64,000 bases of DNA from Pleodorina starrii (taxonomy: Eukaryota > Chlorophyta > Chlorophyceae > Chlamydomonadales > Volvocaceae), in assembly GCA_030267565.1 (NCBI GenBank), contig BRXU01000013.1, positions 1,032,001-1,096,000 of the forward strand, in the 5' to 3' direction. Below, one piece after another: positions 10,845 through 24,200 of this stretch. Both the position numbers and the translations under genes were made by a program. Position 1 is the stretch's first letter. Each line of letters begins with the position of its first letter. The notes under the pieces were generated by a model. That model made no database searches. It was not told where the DNA came from and saw only the letters and a program-made list of their open reading frames with translations.

Positions 10845-11198
10845 CAGTGCAGTCTTTGACTGATATATTGATAGCGCTTTTACTGTCAGAGAAGTCTAAG
10901 AAAGAAAGCGACACCGAACGACAGATTGAGGGCTTCCCGCCTAGGAAATGGAAGTCGCAGCAAGGCAGCATCGCAGCACGCCACGAAGGGCCCATGTGGA
11001 TATGCCTGATGCGTCCGGGGCCGCGGCATTGCCTTCACCCTTGCAAGTTCGTTACGAGATTGTATCCTAAATAATTTACCCGTTCTGTAACTTTTGTTAG
11101 TATAGGGTTAAAACAGGAAAAAGTTGATTTGCAGTTTGCAACTTGACCAATAACCTTTGTAAATTATTTTCCATTCATTTTGATGGTCAAGAACTAGT
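10845..11198. promoter_or_regulatory. Shared head-to-head promoter region, MAU2 / RPAP2
   Basis: Only 354 bp separate the two divergent ATGs. The right half (about 11060-11190) is the most AT-rich stretch nearby, with several T/A runs, as expected for a promoter/5' UTR in this genome. No specific factor site can be named. Inference from gene arrangement. Confidence 0.55.
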
Positions 11199-14100
11199 AT
11201 GGCTGAAATTCTGCTGCCAATTTTCACCTACGATGATCCTGAGCATGAAACGGTTGTGCCGGCGCCAAGCGATAACTCCACCAGCAGCACAGGAAATGTA
11301 GAGCCTCGCAACGATGGAACTCTCGGGCCGCAGCCGACTCCTCCAGCATGCCGTGAACCCGGCAGCCCGACGGAAGCTTCCAGCCATGCACCCACGTCCA
11401 CCGCAGCCGCGCCCCAGATTGGCTCTAGAACTGAACTTCCAGGAACCTTTAATGCACCTCAGGAACCCGGTGACCGCAGCTCGCAGTCAGGCAGCCGAAG
11501 CTCTGGCCCCGTGGGCCCTGTTGCTGGCGGCCCCGCCAGCCACCCAGGCAGGGCCCGCATCGGCGCAGCCGCCGGCTCCCGGCCTGCCTCCACCACATCT
11601 GATGCCAAGCCTGCGGCCCGCAAAGGTGTTGCTGATTCTGCTGCGTCCAGCGGTGGCGGCTTAGTCGCCTCCGCCGGCGCTGGCCCCGCCGCAGCCTCCG
11701 ACACCGACGCTGACGCCGAGCTCCCGCCGGCGCTCGACGGTCTGGACGACTTCGAGGGCCGCCGCCGCCGCGCCGTGTTCACCTCCATGCTGCTGCTTCT
11801 GGAGCACGGCGCCCGCGACCCGGACCACCTGTCCCACCTGGTCGCCCCCATGAGTGGAGAGGAGCTGCAGCAGGTGGCGGAGGAGAGGGCGCTGGCGGGT
11901 GGGTGCGGGGTTGCGGGATTGCGGGCGCCGCCGTGCCGGTGTGCGGGCGGGGCCCGGATGTAAGCGATGCGGATGCATGCGATGCGGGTAAGAGTGCGGT
12001 GGTTGAACGTGCGAAGATCCTTTCGCCGCAGGTTTCTGACCCTTTCTGGCCGCCCACCTACCCACCAGCCACGTGATCCTTACCCAGCAGTCACCAGCGG
12101 TTGGAGCATCCCGCCAGCTACGACTGCGGGTGCACCCTGTCCTGAGCTACCCGGCACGAGTGGCGCGCTCGGCCGCTGTCACCCACTGCCATCCTGCCAT
12201 CCTCGCGGTTCCGCTCGCGATCGGCTCCGGAGCAGCACTGTCTGCCCGCATCACACGTCCGCGCCGCGCCACTCCCGAGCGTAGGCCGCTGCGGCAACCC
12301 CCTGTGTGGCGCTACGCACTCCATTTCGCGTCCACCCCCGAGGCGGCGGTGGGACCCCGCGGCGGGCTTCGTGGAGCCGCCGCCGCCGTCGCACTTTTGC
12401 AGCGCCGCATGCGAGCTGCTGGTCGAGTCGTACTCGAGGCAGCTGGGGGACCCCCTGGAGCGGTTGCAGCCGGGGGTGCGGGAGATGCTGGCGACCAGCC
12501 ACGCACCCAGGAGGTGAGCACGCGAGCGAGTGGCTGCGCGGTGCACGGTGTTGAGCGCGAGTGTGTGCGTGGTGCGCGCGCGCCTGGGATGTCTGGGCTT
12601 CTACCTAGAGGTTTCATATGCGCGCGGGGGAGAGCGCTTCTGTGAGCGTCTGCAGACGGACTGAGGACCGGAGGTTTGGATTTCTGCGGGTTTACTGGAT
12701 CGCCTTGAGAGAGCTGCGTTTTGAGCGTTTGCAGGGGGCGTTGGGGGTGTAGGACTCGGTGAGGCGAGGCGCATTTTGAGGTTTGCTGCGACCCGTGGGT
12801 CGGTCGGGTCGTTTTTCGCTTCCGCGGCAGGCCCGGCCTGGAGAACGTGGCGGCGCAGGGCGGCGGCGTGGCCACCATGATGGCGGAGGTGCGGGAGCGC
12901 GACCCGGCGGCGACGGCGGCGGCGGCGGTGGCGGGCGGCCGGGAGCTGGACAAGATGGCGGCCGCCATCGCCGCCTCAGGCGCGGCCGGCTCCTCGACTA
13001 GCCCTGGCGTCGCTGCCGTTGCTGCTGCTGCTGCGGTGGAGGGGTACGAGCCGGGGGCAGAGAGGCGGCGGCGGGCGGCGGCGGCGCGCCCGGATGCGGC
13101 CGCGGCTATGCCGCGGCCGCCGACGGCAGCCCCAGCCGCCGGCGATCAACCGGCGCCGGCGCCGCAATTTTCTGCCGGCGGTGCGCCGCCCGCGCTGAAG
13201 CCCAGCCTGAGGAAGCAGAGCTCGACCAAGGTGTCGGGCGGTAGTGGGGGCGGCGGGGGCGGTGAGCGTGCGGAGCCACCTAGGGGCAGGTCTCCGGATG
13301 GCACAGCGGCGGAGCGTGAGCAGAAGAGGGTCACTTTTGGCCCCAAGGTGAGTCCGGGCCGGGTTGGGCCGGGATGCTGGGTTAGGACAGGATGGGCTGG
13401 ACAGGATGGGCTGCGCTGGGCTGGGCTGGCCTGTCATGTGATTGGGTTTGGGGCGTGTTAGACCTCTGGCGTGTTAGACCTCTGGCGTGTTAGACCTCTG
13501 GCGGCACACTTTGGCGGCAGGGTGTGGCAGCAAGAGGTGCAGGTCCCGGCTCCAGGACCAGCTCGCGGAGTGGTGTGGCCATTAGGTGGGAGGTATCGGC
13601 GACAGGGCGCCGAGTTGTTGAGCAAAACATTGCAACCACCTGCCTCACCGACCATCCGACGATCTTTTACTCACGCCTGCGGCCACCTTTCGTCCCGTCG
13701 TTCCTAAAACTCGTCTACCTATTCCCTCTCCATTTGTCACTGGCAGGTTGAATACCAGATGCCGGCGGATCTCTTCAGTCGCGCCAGGTCCGCGCCCTCG
13801 CGCACCGCATCGACACCGTCACCGACCAGTGCGGAACAGCCCATACTGGTCTTTGACGTCGATGAGGAGGACGCCGCCGAAGGCGGCGGCGGCGGCGCCG
13901 CCGCCGCGGCGCGGCAGCGGGGCCCGGCTGCGGGACCGCGGGGGACGCTCCGAGTGGCGGAGGCGGCGGAGGTGGTCCAGGCGGTGACGGAGGCGGTGAC
14001 GGAGGCGGTGGTGGAGGCGGAGGCGGGGCGGCCAGGCGGCCTGACCGATGAGGAGCTGGCGGCGACGATGCGAGGTAGGCGGGAGGTGCGCTCCATTCGG

Positions 14101-16417
14101 GGTGTATGTGTGCGTGCACATGCGCGGTGAAGCAGCATGCGGATCCATGAACGGTAGCGTGCCAAGCAGAACGACAGCAGGCTCGCGACGCCGTCGGTGC
14201 TTGCGTGCGGCGTGCCGGGCTGGACGCGGTGCCGACTGACCCACGGGTCACGCAATGCCGATTGACCCACGGGTCAAGCACGTCTCCCGCGCGCGCACCC
14301 GCTCGCAGCTCTGCTCAGCACCCCCGCACGCTCTCCCTTCCCTTTTGCGCAGAGATGGGCGCGCCGGCCCCCGCGCCGAGAGCCATGCGCCTGTGGTTCC
14401 CTCCTTCGGCCGGCGGCGCCGGCGTCGGCAGGCGCCCCGACGGCGGCGCGGCGCAGCGCCGGGCGCAGCCCAAGCCCCAGCCGCCGGTGTCGCAATTGGC
14501 TAACCCGGCGGCGACAGGGACGGGGCGGCCCAACGAAATCCCCGCCGCCGCCGCCGCTGCCGCCGCCAGCAGCCCAACAGCCGCGAGCGCCTCTGAACCG
14601 GCGGAACTGGCGGCCGCTGCCCAACCTCACCCCGACTCTGTCGCCGTGACCGGCCCGTCGACGCCCGGTACCGCTTCCACCGGGGCTGCCTCCGCCTCCG
14701 CGCCCGAGGCCCTGGCCACTGGACCGGCAGCCACTCCGGTCCCAGCGGAATCGTCCGCACCTCCCGCTGCCGCAAGCACTGCGGATCGCGCTGAGGCGGT
14801 CACCGTAGGAACTGCGGCGGCGGGTAATGCGGCGGCGGCAGCGGCAGCGGCCGGGACTGTCGCACCAGGCCCAGGCCCGGACGCGGGCTCTGGCTCGGGC
14901 CCGGGGCCGGCGCCGGCCGCAGAACCCGGGCGGTCGTCGGCCCGACCGCCCGGCCTCCGGCGCTTCATGCCCCACACGCCGCCCCAGCGGCGCAGGGTGG
15001 TGTTCCTGGACGAAGCGCCTGGGCAGGGTCTTCCAGGCCAGAGCCAGAGCCAGGGACAACGACAAGGACAGGGAGAAGGACAGGGACAGGTCGGAAAGGC
15101 GAAACAGAAGCCGGGCGCACAGGGGCCAGCGCAAGGCCAAGCGAAGGCGGAGGGTGGGGCGGCGGCCGCCGATGCAGCTGCGCCTGAGGCGGCGGAGGCG
15201 GCAAGTCCGCAAACAGCTGTAGTAGCGGCAACGGGGGTAGCAGGCACAGCAGCAGCGAGTCCGCGGGCGGCGGAAGCGACAGCGGCGGAGGGCGCGTCGT
15301 CGCCGTCTTCAGAGGCAGCAGAAGCTGGGGCCGGAGGTGCGCCGGCGCAGGGGCCTGTGGCAGGGGAAGCAGCTGCAGTGCAAGATGCCGCGGCGGCGGA
15401 AGATCAAGCGGCGGGGTTCTCGACCACCACCGCCGCCGCCGCCGCCGATCCCTCGTCGTGCTCCTCCCCAGCTGCTAGCAACGATGGCAAACGCACCGCT
15501 GCCACGGCCCCCGGCGGCCTGGCGCTCCGAAACCCAGGCCTTCCGCTTACCGACCGGTGGGCTCCTTGGGCGGAGCCCCCGCAGGGCGCCGCTGGCAGCG
15601 GCAGCGGCAGCGCCGCCGGGCCTCCCAAGGTGCACGTGGTTCACATCCGTAGCGATAAGCGGCCGCCGGGCGGCGGCGTGCCGATACCCCCGGAGAGCCA
15701 GCCGTACTTCTCGGAGGAGGAGGAGGACGAGCAGGACGAGCTGTACGGCGAACAGTACGAGCATGATGACCGGGACGCGGACGAGCTGGCGGATGAGCTG
15801 TACGCGGGCACGCTGGCGGGCGCGGACGAGGAGGCGGAGGTGGCAGAGGCGGAGGAGGAGCGGGCGCAGGGCGGGGAGGTAGCGAAGGAGAGGGCTGGGC
15901 AACGGTGTGAGGCAGGCAGCCGAGGGCCGCCACGCTGCAAAGCGGGCAGCGGAAAGGAGGCGGCGGCGCAGGGTGCGGCGGCGGCGGCGCCTGGCACCGG
16001 CGGCGGCGGTGGCGGAAGCCGGTGGAAGGCGGAGCGACAGCGGCAGACTCAGCAGCTACAGCACTTGCAACACCGGCGGGGCGAAGAGGCGCTGAATACC
16101 GCCGCAGCAGCTGCTGTGTCTGGGAGGAGGACAGCAGCAGCAGCAGCTGCTGCGGCCGAGGCGGCGGCGGAGGATGCCGCGTCGCGCGGTGAGTCGTCGT
16201 CATCCCTTTCGTCGTCGTCGCTGTCGTCGTCCTCGTCGGCCGCGGCGGCGGCGGCACCGTCGGAGGCGGCTCCGGTTGTGGCGCAGGTAGACGGTCACAA
16301 CCTAACCGCCGAGGACGTCGCCACCGCCACTACCAACACTGCCGGAAGCAGCGTCTCGGAAGGGGGGCCCCGCAGGACGTCGCACGGCCCGGAACAGCAG
16401 CCTTCTGGGGATCAGCC

Positions 16418-16449
<32 letters not shown>

Positions 16450-18776
16450 TAGGGCAGCAGTGCTCGCACGGCGATCTGCAAGGTCCCCATCTCGCGGAGC
16501 TGCGAGGAAGACGAACCACGTCCACATCCACAGCTTCCACGTCCACACCAACGTCCACGTCCACATCCGGGGAGCGCTCCCCTGCTGGGGCCGCAGCAGG
16601 AGCCGCCGCCGCGGTCACGGCAGCCAAAGCTGAATCGCAGCAGGTCGCCAGCGAGGCCCCGGGCCCGGGGCCTGGGCCGCCGGCGGGTCCGGCTTCAGGG
16701 GCCGCCGCGGGCGATGGCTGTGGTGGCAGCGGCGGTGACGCTGATGAGGAGGGAGAGGAGGTGTCCGGCCTGGAGCCGTGGATGCTGCGAGACGACCTCG
16801 ATTCGCTGTCTGGGACGGACGACGATGATGCAGCGTCCAAGGCGTCCTCGGCGGACGACTACAATTACGTGTGGGTTACGTGTGGGTTGGGGCTGGCGGA
16901 ATAGGCGGTGCATGCGTTCCAGGTTGGCAATGAGGGCAGGGAAGGTTTGCCTCTGGGCCCCGGGAGGACGTCAAGGGAGTTTCATGAGGGCTGTCAAGGG
17001 GTGGCGTAGGGCTTGGGAAGGCGACAAAGGGTGCAGCTTTGCTAAGGGAGGGCGGGTAAAGGTGTATTTGTGCTCAGGGCAGGGATGGCTATGGAGATTG
17101 GGGACTGTGAAGGGCGTTGCCGGGCTAATCGTGCGCTGCTAGGAGTGCCGTTGTGACGCCGGGAGGCTTGTGACGAGATCCCGCTTGTGACGAGGTCCTC
17201 TTCGCGCTCGTCGTCCCGCCCCCCGTTTGCGCAGGTCCATGCTGCCGTACTTCAACCGCACGACGCAGCACTACCGTACGGTCTTGTCGCCGTACAATCA
17301 AGTGCAGCTGGCGTTGGTGGGCTGGGTCAACAGCCGCACGGTGGCGTTCGTTGTGGGCATCGGGCTGGGGCCGCTGCAGGACCCAGGTGGGTAGCAGGGG
17401 CAGGAAGCAGGTGGCAACTGCCTGGCGGCTCGGTTGCCCCGCCCTGGGCCTGGCCGGGATCGGCTGGGGCCGCACAGTGACGCCATCTGTAGATATATCA
17501 GATGCGCCCACTTGCCCACCTGCTAGTTATTACCAGGGTACGGTCAACGCCAGCTGCAGCCTCTGGGTACGCACTCGGTACCGGCAGGACGCTCCACCGC
17601 CCACGCCGTGCTCGGCCCCGCAGTCAGAAGCCCTCCTTGGAGGCGACCCATGCACGGACCCCGCGCATCCGCTCAGTCCAGCGCCCCCACACGGGCTCAG
17701 CTCGCCGTGAGGGCCTCCACCCTTCCGCCCGAGGGACTGCAAATACCTACGGTATCCTGCGAGTACTCCCTCACGACCACCGCCTTGCCATGGCGAAGCC
17801 GTCTGTTTATCTAGGTAGAATGTGACCGCATGCATGTGTGCGCCCTTCCGCGCTCTCGCACGATTCATCTCCCCTGGGTCCTCCCCCGCGCTCTCGACCG
17901 CGCAGGGCCGGCGCTGGAGGACGCCGCCTACCGGGAGGAGGGCTCCGGTGGCTTGCCCGACCCCTCGGCGCTGCAGGCTCGTGGCGTGCTGCTGCAGCTG
18001 CTGGCGGCGCCCGTGCGCGACTGCTGCAGCCAGTTGGCGGTGCGGGTGGCTCAGTCGGATGTGGACCGCAAGCTGACAGCGCTGGTGTCGTCCTTCAGGT
18101 GCGCGGCGTGTGAGGGACTGAGAAGGGACACAGGGACTTCCGCGGGGAGAAGAGGGGAGTGGGGGTGGTGGGCGGGAGGGCGCATGCATCATATGACTTC
18201 TTGAGCGCTCGGCGACCGTGTTGGGAGGTGGCTGGAGGCCCGGCTGGCGGAACCTCGGTGCGTCCTTCATGCCGCGCGTGTCAATGCGTGCCTCTGGGTA
18301 CGGTACGGTACGGTACCGTACCGCGGTCCGTGCACAGTGAGCTGCGTTGCACTCTGCGCCCTGCGCGATTCCCCGTAAGCTTCATCAGGCACCGGTCGCA
18401 TCGACCCACGCCTCGGCATCGGCCGCCGCCAACAACACCGCCGTCGGCCGCCGCCTGCAGGCTGTCGGGCCCCGTCCCGAGCTTCAAGCAGCCTCAATGG
18501 ATGCTGCTGGCGCTGGCGCTGCTGCACGCGCTGTCCATGCACCACATCCCCGCGCTGCGAACCAGCCTCTGCGCGCCGCCGCCGCCCGCGAGCCGCGGCG
18601 CCGCTGCGGAGGCCGGCAGCGACGGTGACGGCGGCGGCAGTGGCGGCCCTCCGCCTCTGCGCGCGGGCGGCGGGCTGCACCCGCATCCTCGGCTTGTTTC
18701 GCTGCTGGATCGCATCGGCTTCGATGTGCATTACCTGACATCGCTGGTGGACCTCCTGGTTTCGCCCGACTTCTGA
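11199..18776 (+). CDS. RPAP2/RTR1 RNA polymerase II CTD phosphatase, about 1,643 aa
   Basis: RPAP2/Rtr1 proteins remove Ser5 phosphate from the Pol II CTD and help Pol II nuclear import. Eight exons join in phase: 11199-11898, 12285-12513, 12831-13347, 13747-14074, 14353-16870, 17235-17386, 17906-18098, 18482-18776. The signature is split over exons 1 and 2: EELQQVAEERALAGRCGNPL followed by C, then HFCSAAC. This gives the four zinc-ligand cysteines (Cys236, 241, 272, 276; C-x4-C and C-x3-C) of the RTR1 domain. A conserved C-terminal block spans exons 6-8 (LPYFNRTTQHYRTVL; QWMLLALALLHALSMHHIPA). Between them lie about 1,100 residues of Ala/Gly/Pro/Ser and acidic low complexity, making it more than twice the usual length (human about 610, Arabidopsis about 735 aa, from memory). 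KRVTF (475-479) is a consensus PP1-docking motif. A TGTAA lies 130 bp past the stop. Confidence 0.82.
16419..16448 (+). repeat. In-frame CAG repeat (polyglutamine)
   Basis: Ten CAG triplets in the reading frame of RPAP2 exon 5, giving a Gln run after Asp-Gln-Pro. It sits in the disordered middle region, so length variation is probably tolerated. Confidence 0.9.
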
Positions 18777-21201
18777 CCTCTTGACCTGTGACATGACCGG
18801 CCTCTGGGGCCCTGACCTGACGTAGTCGACATGATCGACACACACATATCGACATATGTGTGCGTGTGTCGCCAGGGCTGGGCCGCTGGCGTAGTCCTGG
18901 CTGGCTGTAAGGGGACGAGTTCTTTCCGGGGGAGGGGTCAAGTTGTTGCCCACCTGCCCTAAATGAGCGTCCTTAGGCCGCCACGCGCCTGTTGATTTGG
19001 GGCAGAAGCGAGTTTGGTCGACTCCGCCTAGCCGCTTGAACGCGGCTGCTTGGTGGAGGCGCGCTGCCGTGCGACAATGCGAGTGACCCGGCCGACCCAT
19101 GCTGACCAAGCAGGGCAGAAGGCGGCCGGAGGGTCAAGCTGGCGGTTCCTGGTGCACCAGAACCAGAACCATCTCTTCACATCCGGCCCTTGGTCCCCCA
19201 GCTCGTATGTTTAGTTTGTTCAGGTAGAGGGCTACTCACCCCAAAACCTGCAACACATACATGACGCACCAAAATATTTACCAAGTGCGCTTGCTGCAGA
19301 ATCCGTCTTCGGATCGACAGCCACGCTCTAGCCACGTTCCCGCCCGCCGGTGCCTCTCAAAACAGGCCAAGTGCAGCCCAAACCAGGACGCAGCACAGCG
19401 GGCAAGGCACGGAACGCAACACACACGCGCGCCCTTCGCGGGCCGTGTGTGTGCCTCACCGGTGTGTGGGGGATCCTGGCTCGACCCGGAACGAGGGCCG
19501 GACCATGAATTCCAGCCTAGAGTCAACCATGTGGCCAATCTCAACCGGACCGCGCGTTTCATGGGCGAACGGCCGCGCCCTTCAACCGGCCCCTTGCAGC
19601 CCGGCCCTGGACTGCCCTGCTCCGATACCACATCGCTGCAGTACTCCGTGGCCTTGCACGGAGCCCAAGACGAGCAGTCACACCCATACACCGGATGCAC
19701 CGCGCGGGAAAAGGTTATGACAACATACGGTACACCAAGTTTGAGAAAGCCGCGCGCACCGTGCCCGCTCTACAGATGCGAATGCAAGCACCCTCCTGCC
19801 AAGCTTTCCATCGAGAAAATTCATTCCGAGCCGGCGCAGGTTAATCCCGGGACGGTCCCTGGCGCCGTCCGGCTGCGAGCTCGCCGCCCCTTCTTCCCTA
19901 ACCAAGGCAGCAACAGCAGCGGCACTATGGCAGCGGCAGCAACAAACACCAGCTCGAGCAGCTTCGTCACAGTAGGTACGTACTTTGTGAGGAGGTTCAT
20001 ATGAACATAACTAGGAGCCCAGCGCTGCAAAGTGGGCGAGTCCACTGCAGGCGAGGGGGGCCGCGTCCATGCATAACCGGATCCGGCTTTGTACCCGTCA
20101 ACCAACAACGTTCAACAACAACAGTTGGGGCAGCGTCTCGCCCATGCAACATTATCGGTTTCGAAGCATCGCAGCGCTCGTGCATCCATTTCGCTGGGCC
20201 TCGCAAGTCGCCAGCCCAACTGCTGTTGGCGGCCACGCAGGCCGCCCGGTCTAGTTCCGTCACGTCACGCCCAAGCACGGCAAATCCACCACTTCACACT
20301 CGCAGGTCCATCCTGCCGTCCGCCAAGCCGCCCAACACCGGAAGTGAACCCACCTCATCCTGCAAACAAAGCGCAGCGGATATACGGTAGCTTCTCGGCA
20401 TGGGGCCCCACCGCGCGAACGAACGCATGTATAATAATACGTAACCAACCGTGTCGTCTTCCGGTCGTTCTTCGACATTAATACGGTAATACGGTAAATC
20501 GCCGCAGTTCCTTCCCTGCCCTTGTTTATATATACAAACCGGAAACCAACACCACAAAAATGCGACCAGAGATGTCCAGCGAATGGGGGCCAGCAGGCAA
20601 GTTTCCTTCCCTGCAGCCTCACTCACACAAACCCAAAGTCCAACAGCTGCCAATAAAAACAGTGTCCAGCAGCAGCAACAGCAGCGGCGTCAGCGGTGCG
20701 CTCCCGCCACCCACGCAGTGTTGCACACGACTGCGGCTGCTGCGCGCCATGCCATGCACCATCATGCACACAGTGTCAGCAGTCTCACGCCGCACTTCTC
20801 CGCCTTCGGAGCCCGGGCCACACGTACGCGGCGGCCTTTCGGATGCAGACGCCCATGCGCGCGGGACACCCTCCCAGCGCCCATACAACTGGTGAAACAG
20901 TTCTAAACATAATCCTTGAAAAAGAGCAGCAGACATTTCCTGTAAACACATTCATATACCCGCGCCCGAGCACGTTACTCCAGCCAGCCCTCGTTCTTCC
21001 TCTTTCTCTCTCGTTGCCATCGTTTGTTTTCACGCCGCCCCATGCCAACCTCGGCCTGGTACGTTTCCGCCGGCAGCAAGCCCGCATTCGCCGTCTTCAT
21101 CCCTTCGCTGCGGTATCTTCTTTTTCCCCCAGCAGCCGTGCTCTGCCCCCTGCCTCCGCCATGCGCCCCTGTAAGCACCGAGCCATGCCGTCTGCGCCTC
21201 C
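18777..21201. other. Tail-to-tail intergenic region RPAP2 / receptor cyclase
   Basis: Holds the 3' UTRs of two convergent genes. Long open frames here (for example 19261-20004) have no conserved motif and no codon pattern resembling the neighbouring genes. Nothing else was recognised over this 2.4 kb. Confidence 0.5.
18906..18910 (+). terminator. TGTAA polyadenylation signal of RPAP2
   Basis: TGTAA, the usual volvocine polyadenylation signal, 130 bp downstream of the RPAP2 stop codon and on its strand. Confidence 0.5.
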
Positions 21202-24200
21202 TCAGCCCTTACCCCCCTCCACCTCTTCTGCCTCCGCCTCCGTCTCTTGACCCTCCTCCGTGGGTGCCATGAGCGCAGGCGCCCGGCTGATCAATAAGCC
21301 GCCCGCCCTGATGCCGTACTCCCAACCGCCGCCGCCGCCGCACCCTATGTTTCCATTGGTGCCGCATCCCAGGATGTACAGCGGTTGGGACGAGTTGCCC
21401 GTGGCGGCACAAAGTCCGGCGACGCCGAGAGGCGTCGTCAGGAGATCGGAGGTGGGCGCCGGTGACGTCGTATCCCTAGGGGAGTCCTCCAGGCTTCCGC
21501 CCTGGCTGGCGGCGCCGGCAGGGCCGCACGCCCCGGCAGCAGCTACACCGCCGCCGCCGCTGCCGCCGCCGCCGCCGCCGGCCATCGATCGAAAAAGGGC
21601 GCGCTGCGCAACGCTACCGCCGCCGCCGCCGATGCCGCCGACGCCGCTGACCAGCATCAACGGCCCTGTGGCGGCGTGCCCGACGCGGTGCTGCGCTGCG
21701 CTCGGGTACGATGCGTGGGCCGTACCTTCGTACGGCGCCGCACCACCGCCGGTGCCGGGCGTCGACGCGACGCCGTAGGCTTGGTGCGGCGGCGGGTGGA
21801 TTAACGGAAGGCTCGCCGACGCGGCGGCGGCGGGCGGCGGCCCGCCCGGCAACGTGAGCGTGAGGAGCGGGCCGCTGATGCCCCTCTGGACCCGCTTTAC
21901 GCTCATGGTACGCACCTGCACACGTCCAAAGCAGGCGACAAGCAGCCGGGGCCGATCCTTAAATGAAATAAAACGGGCTGTACAGCGATCTCACGTCTGC
22001 GTTGCGATGACGATGGATTGCGCTTTCCTACGATACCACGTTACCACCATCGCCACCATCGCGTCCCGAGGGCCCATTCCGACGCGGTACAGAGCACAGC
22101 GGTGAGCCCGGACCCACCTCGCCCATCGGCCTGCCGATGCCGTACATGCCGCCGCGAATCCCGGCCGCCGCCAGTGCCGCCGCCGCCATCGCCGAGCTGC
22201 GCTCCGACCGCCGCTTCTGCGGCGGAGCGTCCAGGCTGGCGCGGCGGAAGCGCCGCATGAAGCCGACGCCGCTGACGCCACGCGCCTCACCGCCGCCGCC
22301 GCCACGGGCCACGACCAGCGAAACTCCCGCGCCGGCGCAGGAGGCGGCGCGGCCCTCGCGCCCGCGCGGCGCGGCCGCCGCCGTGGCGAGGGCTCCTTCG
22401 CCGCCCGTCGGCGTCCCTCCCAGGCTGCGACGGGACAGCTCCCGCGGCGTGGTCGCGCTTGGCGGGAACAGCCCAGTCCCAGTCCTGCTGGACCGCCGCG
22501 GCCCCGTTAGCGAGCTGCCCGCAAGTTGTCCCAGGTGCTGCTGCTGCTGCTGCGGGGCCGGCGATGGGATGTCGGTCCCGGAACGAGACACTCCGAAGAT
22601 ACCCGCCATCGAGGTCAACGTCTTATCCAGCCGTTCCGATAAGAAACCCCCTGCGCCTCCACCGCCCATGCCACCGCTGCCGCCAGGGCCATGTACCGCC
22701 GCCAACGAGGCTGCAATGGCGGAGGCGCCCGTGCCCGAGGTGTTTGTTGCCAGCTGCGCCAGGCTTGCCTCTGAGCAGGGGCCCGTGTCCGATGGCGCCG
22801 TAACGCCACCCGTCGTAGCTGCGTCGCCGTAGGCGCTGCGGGCGGTGTCCACCGCCGCGGCGACCGCCGCCGCGGCGGCGGCGGCGGCGGCGGCCGCGGT
22901 CGGATCGCCGTGGCCCATCTTCACCACCTGCTGCTGCATCTCAAACATCCGGGCGCTGCTGGAGAACCTGGGGGGGCATCGCCGATTGGCGGGGATTCCG
23001 GGAAAGCCACATATTCTTGGAACGCAAAGACGTCAACACGGCGGAGGTGCGCGGCAGAGGGGTGGGCAGTGTGCCAAACGACCAGCAGGCGCATGGCGCC
23101 CGGCCGTCCGTATCCGTCCGGCCCGGCCCAAGACGTCCAAGCCCAAGCCATATCGGCCCGACCGACCCGTCGGGGGTCCAAACCTCCCCGACAGCCCCGA
23201 CTGACCCATGGGTCCGTCCGACCCACCTGCACAGGTACACCACCAGCGGCTGCGAGTAGCCCCTCTTCTTAATCGCAATCGGCAGCATCGCCACCTCGTC
23301 GAGACCGCAGTCCGCCAGGCCAGTAGACGGCACTGGCTGCGGATCCGACGGCCAAGCGCCATTGCCGCCGCCGCCGCCGCTGTGGAGGGCACCGCTGCCG
23401 CCGCCAGCCGCCGCGGTACCGCCACACGTAGCCCGTGTGAGCGGCGGCCCACAGCCGCTGACCAGAACCATCCCGCTGCTGCTGACGCCGCCGCAGCCGG
23501 CGGCTCCGCCGCACTGAGCTGAAGCGTCCCAGCGGCGCGACTGCGCCTGCGACGCCAGCGAGCCGCCCAGCGACAGGCGGCCCTGCTGCGGCGCCTGCAC
23601 GCTCCGGGCCGACCTCCGGGAGGAGGTACCGAGGAGTGAGGCGGCGGTCCCGGGGCGAGTGCCGTACACGAAGGAGCTGCTGCTGGAGCTGCGCCAGGAG
23701 GCGGCCTGGAGCAACTGGCTGCCGGGGTGCGCCGCCGCCGGCGGCGCCATCGCGGCGGCACCGGCGGCGGCGCAGCCGCCGCCGCCGAGAGTCCCCGGAA
23801 AGTGCGACGGCATGGTCCCGCGGCCGCCTGCGGTGCCTCCGCCGCTAGCGGTGCTCGGCTCCGGCTCCAAGCTGTTGTAGGACGCGGGCGGCGGCGGCAG
23901 CGGCAGTATCGCCGCGGCGGCGCTGGCGGCGCCGTGCGGGTGCGTGCCGCCGGCGCCGTGCGAGAGGACCTGGACGCTGGGCAGCGGCGCCATGCCGCGC
24001 AGGCCGCCCGAGTGCTGGGTGGAGGCGGCGCCCAGGAAGACGCGATGGGAGTCTCGCTGCTGCAGCATCAGCAGGTGCTGCTGCTGACGCTGGCGGAGGA
24101 TGTCAGCCGGCGGAAGCGCGGGCAGGAGGCCCTCGTGCGGGTGACGCAGGGAGGAGGAGCGGCCGGCGGCGAGGAGTGCCCCAGCCGCTGCCGCCGCCGC

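Noticed and set aside
19261..20004. 247-codon plus-strand ORF downstream of RPAP2
   Set aside because: No motif, lies between two convergent 3' ends, composition not like the neighbouring proteins.
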